64,000 bases of DNA from Shewanella piezotolerans WP3 (lineage in GTDB: Bacteria; Pseudomonadota; Gammaproteobacteria; Enterobacterales; Shewanellaceae): contig NC_011566.1 in NCBI RefSeq assembly GCF_000014885.1, forward strand, positions 1,426,001 through 1,490,000. Reading direction: 5' to 3'. A program made the translations under genes and the position numbers. This document shows, piece after piece, positions 45,615-54,845 of the stretch. A model generated the notes under the pieces. The model had not been told where the DNA came from. It worked only from the letters and a program-made list of their open reading frames with translations, and made no database searches. Numbering within the stretch: position 1 is the first letter of the stretch; every line of letters starts with the position of its first letter.

Positions 45615-46082
45615 CTACTCAACAATAATTCGTTTTTCTATCTCTCTTCGTTCTTGAGGTGTCATAGTAAAATAGTGTTCAATTAAAAAGCGTATCAACT
45701 TTGACTTGGCAACATCGCCGTCATCAGCCAAAGCTGCTAAGTGAGCTATCGCCGATTCACTAAGAGTGAAAGTGGCTTTTCTAAACGGCGCATCTCCTTT
45801 GATGATTTTCTTAATGTTTTGCTGAACATCACTCTCTTCAGGGCTCGAATGTGTTGTTTGTACAGTTTGGCTCGTTGAACCTGTATCTAACTGATTTTTT
45901 TTAACATTTAGCTCAATAATTTTATTTGTTACTGGAGAGCGTTGCTGTTCTCCAATAGCATAACGACTGGCATCATTAATGAAATCATCAATTAAATCGT
46001 CTAATGCCAGCTGAGTTGTCTGAATCTGTTGATGAGTCGATTTAGACGGCGTAGAGTTTTTCTTGAGATCGGTTAGACCCAT
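45615..46082 (-). CDS. ParA-associated protein with C-terminal ribbon-helix-helix domain
   Basis: Product of 155 residues. The first two-thirds are polar and probably flexible. The end (APFRKATFTLSESAIAHLAA and KSKLIRFLIEHYF) reads as a ribbon-helix-helix DNA-binding fold. GAGGTG precedes the ATG. It overlaps the 3' end of the ParA-like gene by 41 bases, so the two are translationally coupled. By analogy with plasmid ParA/ParG-type systems it may be the DNA-binding partner; no ParB-like protein or centromere repeat was found nearby. Confidence 0.7.
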   Translation of the reverse strand: MGLTDLKKNSTPSKSTHQQIQTTQLALDDLIDDFINDASRYAIGEQQRSPVTNKIIELNVKKNQLDTGSTSQTVQTTHSSPEESDVQQNIKKIIKGDAPFRKATFTLSESAIAHLAALADDGDVAKSKLIRFLIEHYFTMTPQERREIEKRIIVE

Positions 46083-46785
46083 ATTCACCTCTCATCTTTT
46101 TCATCTTTTTTTCTGCAATGCGATTACGGATCTCAGTAGCATTCGCGACTTGCAACATTTCTGTGGCGATACCTCGGATCTCGTTGGCAGCCTTACCCTT
46201 AGGTTCAATCTCTAGTACAGATAAGCCAGACTCTTCACTATCATCATAAATGTTACGGCTATAGGTAATGGCATCGAGCACATTGATGTCATAGGTTTTA
46301 CAGACTTCTTTAGCTTCAAATATGCGGTTCGCCTGATTAGGTAAACTTGGGCATTGAGTGATAACGAAGGTTGCACGCATTTTTGGGTTTATCATCATGC
46401 AGGTTGCGACGATGTCATCCATATGGCTCACCGTTTTTAGATCACGTCTTTTAGGTCTAAGCGGCATTAATACATGTGAGGCTACCGACATGGTGGCGCG
46501 AAGTGCCAGGTTATCTTGGCCACCACAATCGACGATAACATAGTCATAGTGTTGTTCGAGGCTTAACAGATCGTTGCGTATTTTGCCGTATAATTGCACA
46601 CAATTAATGCTGGGTAAGTCAGCATTATTATTTCTGGCATGGATCCAGTCTGACGTAGTGCGTTGAGGATCGCAGTCAACCATAATTACAGAAGCTTGGC
46701 ATTCTGCCGTTAGAAATACGGCTATGTTTTGCGCTAAACAGCTTTTACCACTGCCGCCTTTTTCACCACCTACTAATATAATCAT
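46042..46785 (-). CDS. ParA-family ATPase
   Basis: Product of 247 residues with a deviant Walker A motif (GGEKGGSGKS), Walker A' (MVDCDPQRTTSDWIHARN) and Walker B (YDYVIVDCGGQD). These ATPases dimerise on DNA and position plasmids, chromosomes or protein complexes. The ATG at 46785 follows AGGA; an in-frame ATG 35 codons upstream (46890) adds a basic, poorly conserved-looking stretch and has no ribosome-binding site. Forms an operon with the RHH gene. Plasmid origin or a role in positioning are both possible. Confidence 0.85.
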   Translation of the reverse strand: MIILVGGEKGGSGKSCLAQNIAVFLTAECQASVIMVDCDPQRTTSDWIHARNNNADLPSINCVQLYGKIRNDLLSLEQHYDYVIVDCGGQDNLALRATMSVASHVLMPLRPKRRDLKTVSHMDDIVATCMMINPKMRATFVITQCPSLPNQANRIFEAKEVCKTYDINVLDAITYSRNIYDDSEESGLSVLEIEPKGKAANEIRGIATEMLQVANATEIRNRIAEKKMKKMRGEYGSNRSQEKLYAV

Positions 46786-47461
46786 GCTTTGTCCTCGAGT
46801 ACGCGTTTGTTTATCTGGGTGTGTCTGTTTGATTACCTTTAGCTGTTGCTTGCGTACTGGTTTTATTGGGGAAGTTTCTATTGACTTCATGTGCCCAATG
46901 CAGCAGCTGTGATATTAATTTAGGCAGGGATTGCGATAAGGTCAACTGTATGATTTTTGACGTTTTTGTTTCAATTGACTGGCGAACTATTTTTGACGCA
47001 AACGCTATGTTTGATGGTTTTTTGACACTATAAGCTTTTACACCCTAGCTTAAATTGGTTTGTTAAATTTATTAGATACTTAGGTTTGTAATGTGTCTTT
47101 AATTTATCTCAAATTAGGCCACGATTAGCAACGCGTGTGGCTAATGGTTTATCACCCTTTAGTTTAATATTCTCTAGTTGAATTAAAAAAAAATATTTAT
47201 GCGAATTGAGTATATAGGATTGTGGGCTCCTAAACATTTGAAACAACAATGTTTGTGATAAATGCACTCGCACGCCAATTCAGTTTCCTCTAGCTTCGCA
47301 ATGGAGTTACAGTTTGGGCTCAGCATTAAAAGGTCTAGCGCTTTTGAGTCTGCTACAGAACTGAGGACTTTGCTGGGCTAAATTATTCAGGTCAATGGAG
47401 CCTTGCCCATGTTAGGCTTTGCCGATAGAACCATAAACGTAATGAGTGCGGATATAACACT
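46786..47461. other. Intergenic region between parA and the DUF3820 gene
   Basis: About 680 bases, AT-rich, with no gene I can support and no clear iterons. It must contain the parA promoter and the promoter of the small gene to the right. Confidence 0.45.
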
Positions 47462-47695
47462 GTGGACGAGAAGTTATTACAAGAAGCAATAAGCCAGAAG
47501 ATGCCATTTGGAAAGTATGCGGGTCGCTATCTACTCGAACTACCTGAACCCTATTTAGTGTGGTTTCATTCAAAAGGATTCCCTGAAGGCAAGCTTGGCC
47601 AACAACTTGCTTTAATGTACGAAGTAAAACTCAATGGTCTTGAAGGGATGTTGCAACCGCTCCTTGATAAGGTAAAGCAGGCTAGAACTCGATAA
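47462..47695 (+). CDS. DUF3820 family small protein
   Basis: Product of 77 residues, GTG start. MPFGKYAGRYLLELPEPYLVWF is the DUF3820 signature, and the remainder is a short helix bundle ending in a basic tail. Related proteins have been called quorum-sensing-regulated virulence factors, but a function is not demonstrated. The ribosome-binding site is weak. Confidence 0.8.
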   Translation: MDEKLLQEAISQKMPFGKYAGRYLLELPEPYLVWFHSKGFPEGKLGQQLALMYEVKLNGLEGMLQPLLDKVKQARTR

Positions 47696-47877
47696 TTAGT
47701 CATGGCTTATTAGAAAGTTCCTTGCTAGGGCAAAATTACCTTTGGAATGAGAGTTGGATCTAATAGTTGATGATTTGATTATGATTAGTGACGAGTATTA
47801 GAGATTTATGCTTTATTGCGTGCTTTAATATATCTGAATTAAAATATTTGATTGATAACTTTTAAAGGAAATTTCCG

Positions 47878-48180
47878 ATGATAGCTAAACTAGTTAAATT
47901 GGCTGCTGCGGCAACACTGGCTCTTGGTATGTCTAGCGCTTGGGCTCAAGGTGTTATGCATGAAGGTACTGTCATGGACACTATGAATGGCGGCGGTTAT
48001 ACCTACGTACAAATCAAAGAAGCCGACAAAACATTCTGGGCTGCCGGACCACAAGTAGAAGTGAAGAAAGGCGACACTGTGGTTGTTCAAGAGCAGATGT
48101 GGATGAATGATTTTGCTAGCAAAACATTAAACCGCACTTTTGACGAATTATTGTTTGTTGGTCGTATCGATAAAAAGTAA
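47878..48180 (+). CDS. Small periplasmic protein, NrfJ-like
   Basis: Product of 100 residues with a clear signal peptide (KLAAAATLALGMSSAWA). The mature part (GTVMDTMNGGGYTYVQIKEA, KTFWAAGPQVEVKKGDTVVV, MWMNDFASKTLNRTFDELLF) is a short beta-barrel-like domain resembling proteins labelled NrfJ. The name is tentative; no nrf genes are nearby. AAAGGAAA precedes the ATG and a near-perfect terminator follows. Confidence 0.75.
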   Translation: MIAKLVKLAAAATLALGMSSAWAQGVMHEGTVMDTMNGGGYTYVQIKEADKTFWAAGPQVEVKKGDTVVVQEQMWMNDFASKTLNRTFDELLFVGRIDKK

Positions 48181-48225
48181 AGCAGATCTAGGTTGCCGCT
48201 AGTGCCACAATGATCATGCTCTAAA

Positions 48226-48262
48226 GAAAACGGCGTAGACTCAGTCTACGCCGTTTTCTTTT
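48226..48262 (+). terminator. Strong Rho-independent terminator
   Basis: Perfect 15-pair stem GAAAACGGCGTAGAC / GTCTACGCCGTTTTC with a 3-base loop and TTTT. Confidence 0.92.
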
Positions 48263-48311
48263 ACCACCATTTAGCGCAGAATAACGTTATTGTTTCGCTG
48301 TGTTAGTCATC

Positions 48312-48827
48312 ATGCTCAAATTAATTCCCTACCAAAAACAGTATGCGACTCAAGTGAGTCAACTTTTTCATCGGGCTATCAATGCTATTGATGAGGATGT
48401 TTACTCAAAAATAGAACAACAAGCTTGGTCATACTCACCGCGTTCTCGCTATCACTGGCATAAGAGGCTGACTCGGTCTAAAACATGGTTGATGATCGAC
48501 AGTGCCCAAGACCATGATGGCGCTTCTTTATGCTGTGGGGTGATAAACCTAGAGACACAATTTCATAGCCGTGGTTATATTGACAGCCTCTATGTTCATC
48601 CTGACTTTCAACATCAAGGGATTGCGACTGCGCTACTGGCAGAGCTTGAAGCATGGGCCATAGCAGCTAACATCGACAGTTTATCTGTTGATGCGTCTAA
48701 GTTATCTAAGCCACTTTTTCTGGCCCACGGCTTTAAACAGTTGCATCGCAGTTACCAGGAGAAACGTGGCCAAATCATAATGGGCTTTCTCATGCGTAAG
48801 CCATTAAAAACCTCAAAGGATAGTTGA
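48312..48827 (+). CDS. GNAT family N-acetyltransferase
   Basis: Product of 171 residues (175 if translation begins at GTG 48300). The acetyl-CoA site is YVHPDFQHQGIATALLAELE. C-terminal LFLAHGFKQLHRSYQEKRG and IIMGFLMRK complete the fold. Substrate unknown. It is followed one base later by a paralogous gene that has been interrupted, so the two probably arose by tandem duplication. Confidence 0.85.
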   Translation: MLKLIPYQKQYATQVSQLFHRAINAIDEDVYSKIEQQAWSYSPRSRYHWHKRLTRSKTWLMIDSAQDHDGASLCCGVINLETQFHSRGYIDSLYVHPDFQHQGIATALLAELEAWAIAANIDSLSVDASKLSKPLFLAHGFKQLHRSYQEKRGQIIMGFLMRKPLKTSKDS

Positions 48828-48828
48828 A

Positions 48829-49615
48829 ATGAGCAAAAAGTGCCGAGTTCGATTATTGGCTAAGGACGATGTGGGACAATTGGCAAATGTGTTTCACTTG
48901 AGTATTACTCAAGCTGCTGCAACTCATTATAGTGAAGAGGAGAGAGCTGTTTGGTCGCCAGCGCTTCGCTCTGATGATGAATGGCGATTACGGTTAGCGC
49001 CAACAGTCACTTGGGTTGCTGAACAAAGGGGGCTTATTAGTGGGTTTATCAACCTAAAACCAACAATAGAAACTCTTGCTAGTGGAGGGCAGTCTTTGTT
49101 ATCGGCAGAGATAGATTGTCTTTTCACCCACCCTGACTTTGTAGGACAAGGCGTTGCCTCAAAGCTTTATCAATGCCTGGAACACTATGCACTATCGCAG
49201 CAAATTTCAGAGTTAACGGTTGAAGCCTCTTATTTATACCCATCCGACCTGAAAATGCAGGATTCAGTGGGAGTTTAATGGGCTTTAATCAAGGCATTGA
49301 TTGCAGCTAATGGTCGCTCCCTTGGTAAAATCAATAACACAGAGTAAAGCCCATTAGAACCCATCGAAGAAGGGGTTGTGCAAGCCCACTTCGTTGTTGC
49401 GGCAACTTAAAAGGGAATAACCATTTCCACGTTAACGCGCCTAGAATTGAACTAGCACAACACCTCTGAAACGAGCATTTCCAAGTGGGATGGGTATAGC
49501 TAAACCCTTTTTCGAGAAGCAGGGATACTGCGTACTATCTCAGAATGAGCACTCGCGCTCAGATCAAGTTCTTGTTAACTTTAGTATGCGGAAAATGCTG
49601 AATATATCGGGATGA
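48829..49615 (+). pseudogene. GNAT acetyltransferase gene interrupted by repeat family D
   Basis: Translation from ATG 48829 now ends at 49278 inside the inserted element (tail YPSDLKMQDSVGV). The frame to Leu136 covers the acetyl-CoA motif (FTHPDFVGQGVASKLYQCLE). After the element, from 49499, the lost end continues in frame: AKPFFEKQGYCVLSQNE to VNFSMRKMLNISG and TGA at 49613-49615. Joining the parts at one TA gives 174 residues, against 175 for the neighbouring paralogue, with matching ends (SKPLFLAHGF versus AKPFFEKQGY). The remaining product lacks the last strands of the fold and is probably inactive. Confidence 0.9.
49237..49496. repeat. Repeat family D, intact copy (260 bp) inside a GNAT gene
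   Basis: Inverted ends of 22 bases with three mismatches: TACCCATCCGACCTGAAAAT at the left and the complement TACCCATCCCACTTGGAAAT at the right. A TA lies on both sides (49235-49236, 49497-49498). The interior matches, in reverse, the interrupted copy at 24408-25007. No protein-coding content. Confidence 0.92.
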
Positions 49616-49616
49616 A

Positions 49617-49645
49617 GCAAAAGCCCCATGCTGATAGGGGCTTGT
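49617..49645. terminator. Terminator between the broken GNAT gene and the nucleotidase
   Basis: AAGCCCC / GGGGCTT stem with a 9-base loop between convergent genes; short T-rich tails on both sides. Confidence 0.65.
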
Positions 49646-49676
49646 ATTTTATCTATAGTATTGCCATCGCAACGAC

Positions 49677-51419
49677 CTAGCTTCTGTGACTGGTGTAATG
49701 CACCTCTGGCTCTAGTATGTCATTTAGTGTATCAGTGCGGCTCATAAAGCGAATGAAGGCCTCTGGTAGTGTTAACTCATCGACACTATGTTGCCAATTG
49801 GATTGCAATATAGGGCTATAACCTTCTTTTCCTGATGCGGTATAAGCCGAAGACACGCCGATATAGTGCTGCAAAGGGTCAATATCAAACCATAGCGGCT
49901 GACCATTGGCAGGGCGCATGATCTCAAGCTTGACTATCCGTTGCCCCAAAGCTTGTCTACCGTCATAGAAATACTTAAGCCCATAGGTGTATGGGAAGCT
50001 GCCTGCACCGGTGCCGATAACACTGTTATTGGTTGCTGCATTGATAGCTGATTCAAGCATCTGGAACAGGTATTGGCCTTGAATTTGGTAGGTCACTAAT
50101 GGCAGCTCAAACGGTAAGATCCGGCCAATCACTTCTGCTAGACTCAATTGCCCTTTATTGAGTGATTGTCTTACGCCGCCAGCATTGTGCAGCGCAAAGT
50201 CAACCTGCATACCGATCGCCTTTGTCTCATGGTACATACTACGACTGACCCATGGCGCAATTTCACTACCATGCGGCAGTGCTTTACTTGGCAGACGAGT
50301 ATGTTCAAAGTTTTTAGGCACAAAACTTAAAATTTGATTATCCAACGCGTCTAGGCTTGGGCGGTACTTTTGTAAAATAGTTTGCTGTACAAGGCTGTCT
50401 TCGCCATCCCAAAAGATAGAAGGATTTGCATCGAGCTTAGCGCGTATCGCCAGGTAGTTTTCAGCGCAGACCTCACCGTCACTGGCTTGCAAAATAAATT
50501 GCTGGTCAAGCATGAAGAAGTTGCCACCGTTGATCTCGGTCACCAAGCCTGTTTCATTAAAGCTAATGTCGCAAATACCTATGGTTTCTGCGTATTTTCC
50601 TGCATGTAAAATAGGGGTGTTGTTGATGTTTTCTGCGTAGGGAATATTGCTTAAACCAAGGTCACTAAAATCACCTTGCAGCGTGTGAGAGTGACCACCA
50701 ACAATTAGGCTAATGCCATCAACTTCAGCTGCAAGTACGCGGTCTTGATCGAGCCCTAGGTGGCTTAATACTATAATGTGATAAATCCCTTCAGCGTGCA
50801 GCTTTGCTATCGTACGTCGTGTGGTCTCGATAGCATTAATGAAGTGAGTATCTTCGTCAGGACGGGCGATCTCTTTCATCTGATCAAGCGTTATGCCGAC
50901 AATAGCGACTTGCTTATCATGCAGCGGCTTTAAAATGTACTTTGCAGTCTGACTGCGATTATCGTAGTCATAAAGATTGTGGTGACCACTAAGCTTGGCC
51001 GCTTTTTGTTGATCTTCACGACTCAAATCCATATTGCCAGCAAGTAGCGGAAACTGAATGTCATTAAGAAAATCGAGTACTGGACCATTACCTGCATCAA
51101 TTTCATGATTACCCAGTACCATGGCGTCAGGTTTTAAGAGATTCAGTAGATCTGAATTGGCCTTGCCTTTAAATTCGTTGAAATAAAGAGTGCCTTGGAA
51201 GCTATCGCCGCCGTGCAAGAATAGAAAAGATTGTTGATTAGCTTTGGCTGACAACTTTGCCTGAGACAGCTGATAACCGATACGCGCGTAACCGCCACTA
51301 TGAGTATATAGCGTCAGCTCTTGCTGTTGCTCGGTGATAGTAAACTGCAGTCGATTAGCGTCGAAATGAGAATGGGTGTCGTTGATGTGGGCAAGTTTTA
51401 ATGTATATGTTGACGTCAT
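49677..51419 (-). CDS. Metallophosphatase / 5'-nucleotidase (UshA family), no signal peptide
   Basis: Product of 580 residues. The N-terminal calcineurin-like domain has metal-binding motifs LAHINDTHSHFD, LHGGDSFQGT, VLGNHEID, VLSHLGLDQD and IVGGHSHT. The C-terminal 5'-nucleotidase domain includes FALHNAGGVRQSLNKGQLS and ILPFELPLVTYQI. Relatives hydrolyse nucleoside monophosphates, UDP-sugars or cyclic nucleotides. Unlike UshA there is no export signal, so it may act in the cytoplasm. ATG 51419 follows GAGGA. Convergent with the GNAT genes. Confidence 0.88.
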   Translation of the reverse strand: MTSTYTLKLAHINDTHSHFDANRLQFTITEQQQELTLYTHSGGYARIGYQLSQAKLSAKANQQSFLFLHGGDSFQGTLYFNEFKGKANSDLLNLLKPDAMVLGNHEIDAGNGPVLDFLNDIQFPLLAGNMDLSREDQQKAAKLSGHHNLYDYDNRSQTAKYILKPLHDKQVAIVGITLDQMKEIARPDEDTHFINAIETTRRTIAKLHAEGIYHIIVLSHLGLDQDRVLAAEVDGISLIVGGHSHTLQGDFSDLGLSNIPYAENINNTPILHAGKYAETIGICDISFNETGLVTEINGGNFFMLDQQFILQASDGEVCAENYLAIRAKLDANPSIFWDGEDSLVQQTILQKYRPSLDALDNQILSFVPKNFEHTRLPSKALPHGSEIAPWVSRSMYHETKAIGMQVDFALHNAGGVRQSLNKGQLSLAEVIGRILPFELPLVTYQIQGQYLFQMLESAINAATNNSVIGTGAGSFPYTYGLKYFYDGRQALGQRIVKLEIMRPANGQPLWFDIDPLQHYIGVSSAYTASGKEGYSPILQSNWQHSVDELTLPEAFIRFMSRTDTLNDILEPEVHYTSHRS

Positions 51420-51490
51420 TTCAATCCTCAGAACCAAACAAGAATTATAGCACTAACTGCCTAGATAGGTGAAACATTGATTTTGGCGAT

Positions 51491-51514
51491 TAAAAAAGGG
51501 AGCTTAGCTCCCTT
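51491..51514 (-). terminator. Terminator of the CorC-like gene
   Basis: AAGGGAGC / GCTCCCTT stem with a 3-base loop; the minus strand continues into six T. Confidence 0.8.
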
Positions 51515-51515
51515 G

Positions 51516-52607
51516 TTATGTCGATAAAGACTTACCCCTTTTCGGGCTTATCGTCAAACTCGCCATCATCAGAAAGCACAATGCCTTTATGCTGCATTCT
51601 GCGACTCCACATTTACGCGCTAATTGCTGCATATCTGTGACAGGATCATTTGAATCGACAATTTCGAGGCCCAATAGTGACTCGACAATATCTTCTAAGG
51701 TGACAATACCTTCACCAGAGCCATACTCATCAACCACCATAGCGATCTTGGTATTACGCTTAATCATCAGCTCAAATAGTGGCAGTATTTTAGCTGTCTC
51801 AGGAATAACCAACAGGTTCTTCTTCAGAACAGCAATGGACTCCTTGGGGGTCTTACGTTCAGCCAATAGCACGTCATTACGATTCACATAACCGATAATA
51901 TTATCGGGTTCACCCTGATATATCGGAATTCGGGTAAATGGTTTTGCCATAAACTGAGCCGCGAAATCACCTTGCGTTAAGGTTGTCTGCAGCTTAAACA
52001 TCACCGTTCTTGGTGTCATAATGGCAGTAACAGGCATCTCTTTAACTGACAACATTTGTGTCAGAATTTTTGATTCCTGCTCATCAAGCTCGCCAGATTC
52101 TCGACCAATCTTAGCCATGGCGCTCATCTCTTGACGAATATACTGGCCTTCATCACCTTTACCCATCAACTGTGTGACCTGTTTAGACATCCAGATAAGC
52201 GGCCTAGTAGCGCGCTCCATCCACACTAATGCAACAGAGACGACCGGTGCTAGTGAGCGCCAGTAGTTTGCACCTAATGTTTTAGGAATAATCTCTGAGA
52301 AAAACAGAATAAGGAAAGTAAGGACACCAGAAAATACGCCTAGCATCTCATCACCAAATACTTTAGCTGCCTGTGCACCAGCTACCGCAGCGCCAACAGT
52401 GTGGGCAATGGTATTTAAAGTAAGAATGGAAACGAGTGGAGATTCAACGTTTTCTTTTTGTTTATTCAACCTAGCGGCTGCAGCTGGATTCGTCCCGGCA
52501 AGCGTGGCGATATAACTGGGTGTGACTGACAGTAAAACAGCTTCAAACACACTACAAAGAAAAGAGATAGCAATGGCGACAAATACTATAATGATAAGAG
52601 TTATCAT
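51516..52607 (-). CDS. CNNM/CorC-type membrane protein with CBS domains, 3' end frameshifted
   Basis: Product of 363 residues as it stands. N-terminal DUF21/CNNM membrane domain (about 1-150, several helices, FFSEIIPKTLGANYW), then two CBS domains (TPRTVMFKLQTTL, FTRIPIYQGEPDNIIGYVNR, KIAMVVDEYGSGEGIVTLED). The family is linked to magnesium or cobalt handling. The last 30 or so residues (from KCGVAECS) look foreign. Adding one A in the AAA at 51612-51614 restores RKMWSRRMQHKGIVLSDDGE and an end EFDDKPEKG at a stop at 51532. So one base is missing, by mutation or error. The affected tail is outside the CBS core. Confidence 0.85.
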   Translation of the reverse strand: MITLIIIVFVAIAISFLCSVFEAVLLSVTPSYIATLAGTNPAAAARLNKQKENVESPLVSILTLNTIAHTVGAAVAGAQAAKVFGDEMLGVFSGVLTFLILFFSEIIPKTLGANYWRSLAPVVSVALVWMERATRPLIWMSKQVTQLMGKGDEGQYIRQEMSAMAKIGRESGELDEQESKILTQMLSVKEMPVTAIMTPRTVMFKLQTTLTQGDFAAQFMAKPFTRIPIYQGEPDNIIGYVNRNDVLLAERKTPKESIAVLKKNLLVIPETAKILPLFELMIKRNTKIAMVVDEYGSGEGIVTLEDIVESLLGLEIVDSNDPVTDMQQLARKCGVAECSIKALCFLMMASLTISPKRGKSLST

Positions 52608-52901
52608 AAAGGTGAAATTACACCTCCATATTACAGACCAACATTAGTCTGAGCGGATTCTAGCACAGGTTTAATTCGCGGCAATTGCTATTAGTGTCGA
52701 ATTTTGCATTTTTATCTGTGTTGTCAGGCGATTTACAGGTGATTAGGCGGTTCTGCGCAGCATTTACTATAGAGCCGTTACAATTAATGTAATAAATATC
52801 AGCATCATCGAATAAGCCGAGCAAGGTTGCTAGCCTTATTTTACAAGGATCTGTATAATTCGCCGCCCACATGCAGGTTTTAGGTTTTGAGGTTACACAC
52901 A

Positions 52902-54024
52902 ATGAGTGAAAAGAAGATCAATTTATTGGATCTTGATCGTAAGTCGATGAGAGCGCTATTCGCCGATATGGGTGAAAAGCCGTTCCGTGCCGATCAATTG
53001 ATGAAATGGCTTTATCACTTTGGGGTGAGTGACTTCGAACAGATGACCAATATCAACAAAGCATTACGAGCGAAACTTGCGCGTAAATGTGAAATTGTTG
53101 CACCAAAAATTGCCAGTTATCAAAAGTCTGCTGATGGCACCATTAAGTTTGCTATTGATGTGGGTAATGGCCAAGAAGTTGAAACGGTATATATTCCTGA
53201 AGATGATCGCGCCACATTATGTGTATCATCTCAAGTGGGTTGTGCGTTGGAATGTACTTTTTGCTCAACTGGAGCACAAGGCTTTAACCGCAAGCTTGAG
53301 CGTATCAGAAATCGTAGGTCAAATTTGGCGTGTGGCTGACTTTATTGGCTTTGTGAAAGATACGGGTGAGCGACCCATCACCAACGTTGTTATGATGGGA
53401 ATGGGTGAGCCATTATTAAACCTTAAGAACGTTATTCCAGCGATGGATATCATGCTGGATGATTTCGGTTTTAGTCTATCAAAGCGCCGTGTCACGGTTT
53501 CAACTTCAGGTGTTGTGCCTGCATTAGACATTTTAGGCGATGCGCTAGATGTCGCTTTAGCGGTAAGTATTCATGCGCCAAATGATGAACTGCGCGATGT
53601 GCTCGTTCCAGTTAATAAAAAGTATCCCTTAGAGGATTTCCTTGCAGGAATTCGTCGCTATATTGCCAAGTCTAATGCTAATCGCGGCCGTGTGACTGTT
53701 GAGTATGTGATGCTAGATCATATCAACGACAGTACAGACCAAGCGCATGAATTGGCTAAGTTGATGAAAGACACCCCTTGCAAAGTGAATTTAATTCCGT
53801 TTAACCCGTATCCTGGTTCACCTTACGGTCGCTCTTCTAATTCACGCATAGACCGTTTTTCTAAAGTACTGATGGAATACGGCTTAACGGTTATTGTACG
53901 TAAGACTCGTGGCGATGATATCGATGCTGCTTGTGGTCAACTTGCTGGCGATATTCGCGACAGAACCAAGCGTTTGGCGAAAAAACAAATGCAACAGAAT
54001 CAAATTTCGGTCACAATGGATTAA
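52902..54024 (+). pseudogene. rlmN: 23S rRNA / tRNA adenine C2 methyltransferase gene, frameshifted
   Basis: Radical SAM enzyme that methylates A2503 of 23S rRNA and A37 of tRNAs. The first frame (52902-53339) contains the N-terminal domain and the iron-sulphur motif CALECTFCS, then loses the family sequence after GFNRK. The second frame resumes it with LSVSEIVGQIWRVADFIG and runs to 54024, including MMGMGEPLLN, CKVNLIPFNP and the catalytic Cys in IDAACGQLAG. Deleting G53294 (AAGCTTG to AACTTG) joins them into about 374 residues. ATG 52902 follows GAGG. The gene is normally retained, so a sequence error is a serious alternative to real loss. Confidence 0.88.
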
Positions 54025-54056
54025 CTCTTTGTATCTATTGGTAGATAGGCTTAACG

Positions 54057-54845
54057 ATGAATCATAGAAAGGTGAGCTTGCCCTTGCTTATTTTGTTGTC
54101 TGCGACAGCGCTTTCGGGCTGCGTGACACAAAATACTTATACGGGTACAGATACACCGGTCTCTGAGCGCAAAGTCGATAAAGTCGCAGCGGCTCGCCAG
54201 CGGGTGCAGTTAGGCTTAACCTATCTACAGAAAGGTAACAGTGAGCAAGCTAAGTCTAACTTAGACAGAGCCTTAGCATTTGCACCTGAACTTGAAGATG
54301 TGCATTTAGCCTTTGCTTATTATTACAGCTCAGTGGGTGAGTTAGAAAAGACTGAACAGGCTTATCGCAACGCCACTCGCCTTCGAGACGCTAGTGGTGA
54401 TGCTTATAATAATTTCGGTACTTTCCTGTGTCAGCAAGGTAAGTATGCTGAGTCTGAGGAGATGTTTCTTAAAGCAGTTGAACGCCCCTTATACACTCAA
54501 TCAGCCTCTACTTATGAAAACTTGGGAATTTGTAGCCGAAAAGCAGGTCAAATAGAAAAAGCGCAACGGTATTTTACTATGGCGCTTAAGTACGATCCTA
54601 GAAGACGCACGTCGCTTATCGAGTTAACCGAAATGGAACTCGAAGCTGGACGATTCGAAGAAGCAAAAATTCGCTTATCAAACTACCACAAGGTAGCGGT
54701 TGAATCTCCGATCAGTTTAGCGCTAGGAATTGAAATTGAACAAGGCTTGAATGACCAAGAAGCGGTTAGGAAATATGGTATTTTACTATTAGCAAAATTT
54801 CCCTCTTCGGCTCAAGCCAAGCAATATCGGGCTAATATGCATTAA
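54057..54845 (+). CDS. pilW: Type IV pilus biogenesis/stability lipoprotein, TPR
   Basis: PilF/PilW pilotin, 262 residues. The lipoprotein signal ends ALSGCVTQ. Repeated TPR units are visible (RQRVQLGLTYLQKGNSEQAK, VHLAFAYYYSSVGELEKTEQ, DAYNNFGTFLCQQGKYAESE, STYENLGICSRKAGQIEKAQ). It guides the PilQ secretin to the outer membrane. It follows rlmN and shares one base with rodZ (TAATG), matching the usual gammaproteobacterial order. Confidence 0.93.
   Translation: MNHRKVSLPLLILLSATALSGCVTQNTYTGTDTPVSERKVDKVAAARQRVQLGLTYLQKGNSEQAKSNLDRALAFAPELEDVHLAFAYYYSSVGELEKTEQAYRNATRLRDASGDAYNNFGTFLCQQGKYAESEEMFLKAVERPLYTQSASTYENLGICSRKAGQIEKAQRYFTMALKYDPRRRTSLIELTEMELEAGRFEEAKIRLSNYHKVAVESPISLALGIEIEQGLNDQEAVRKYGILLLAKFPSSAQAKQYRANMH

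Noticed and set aside
46786..47461. Possible plasmid-type centromere or iterons near parA
   Set aside because: I searched by eye for direct repeats and found none convincing.
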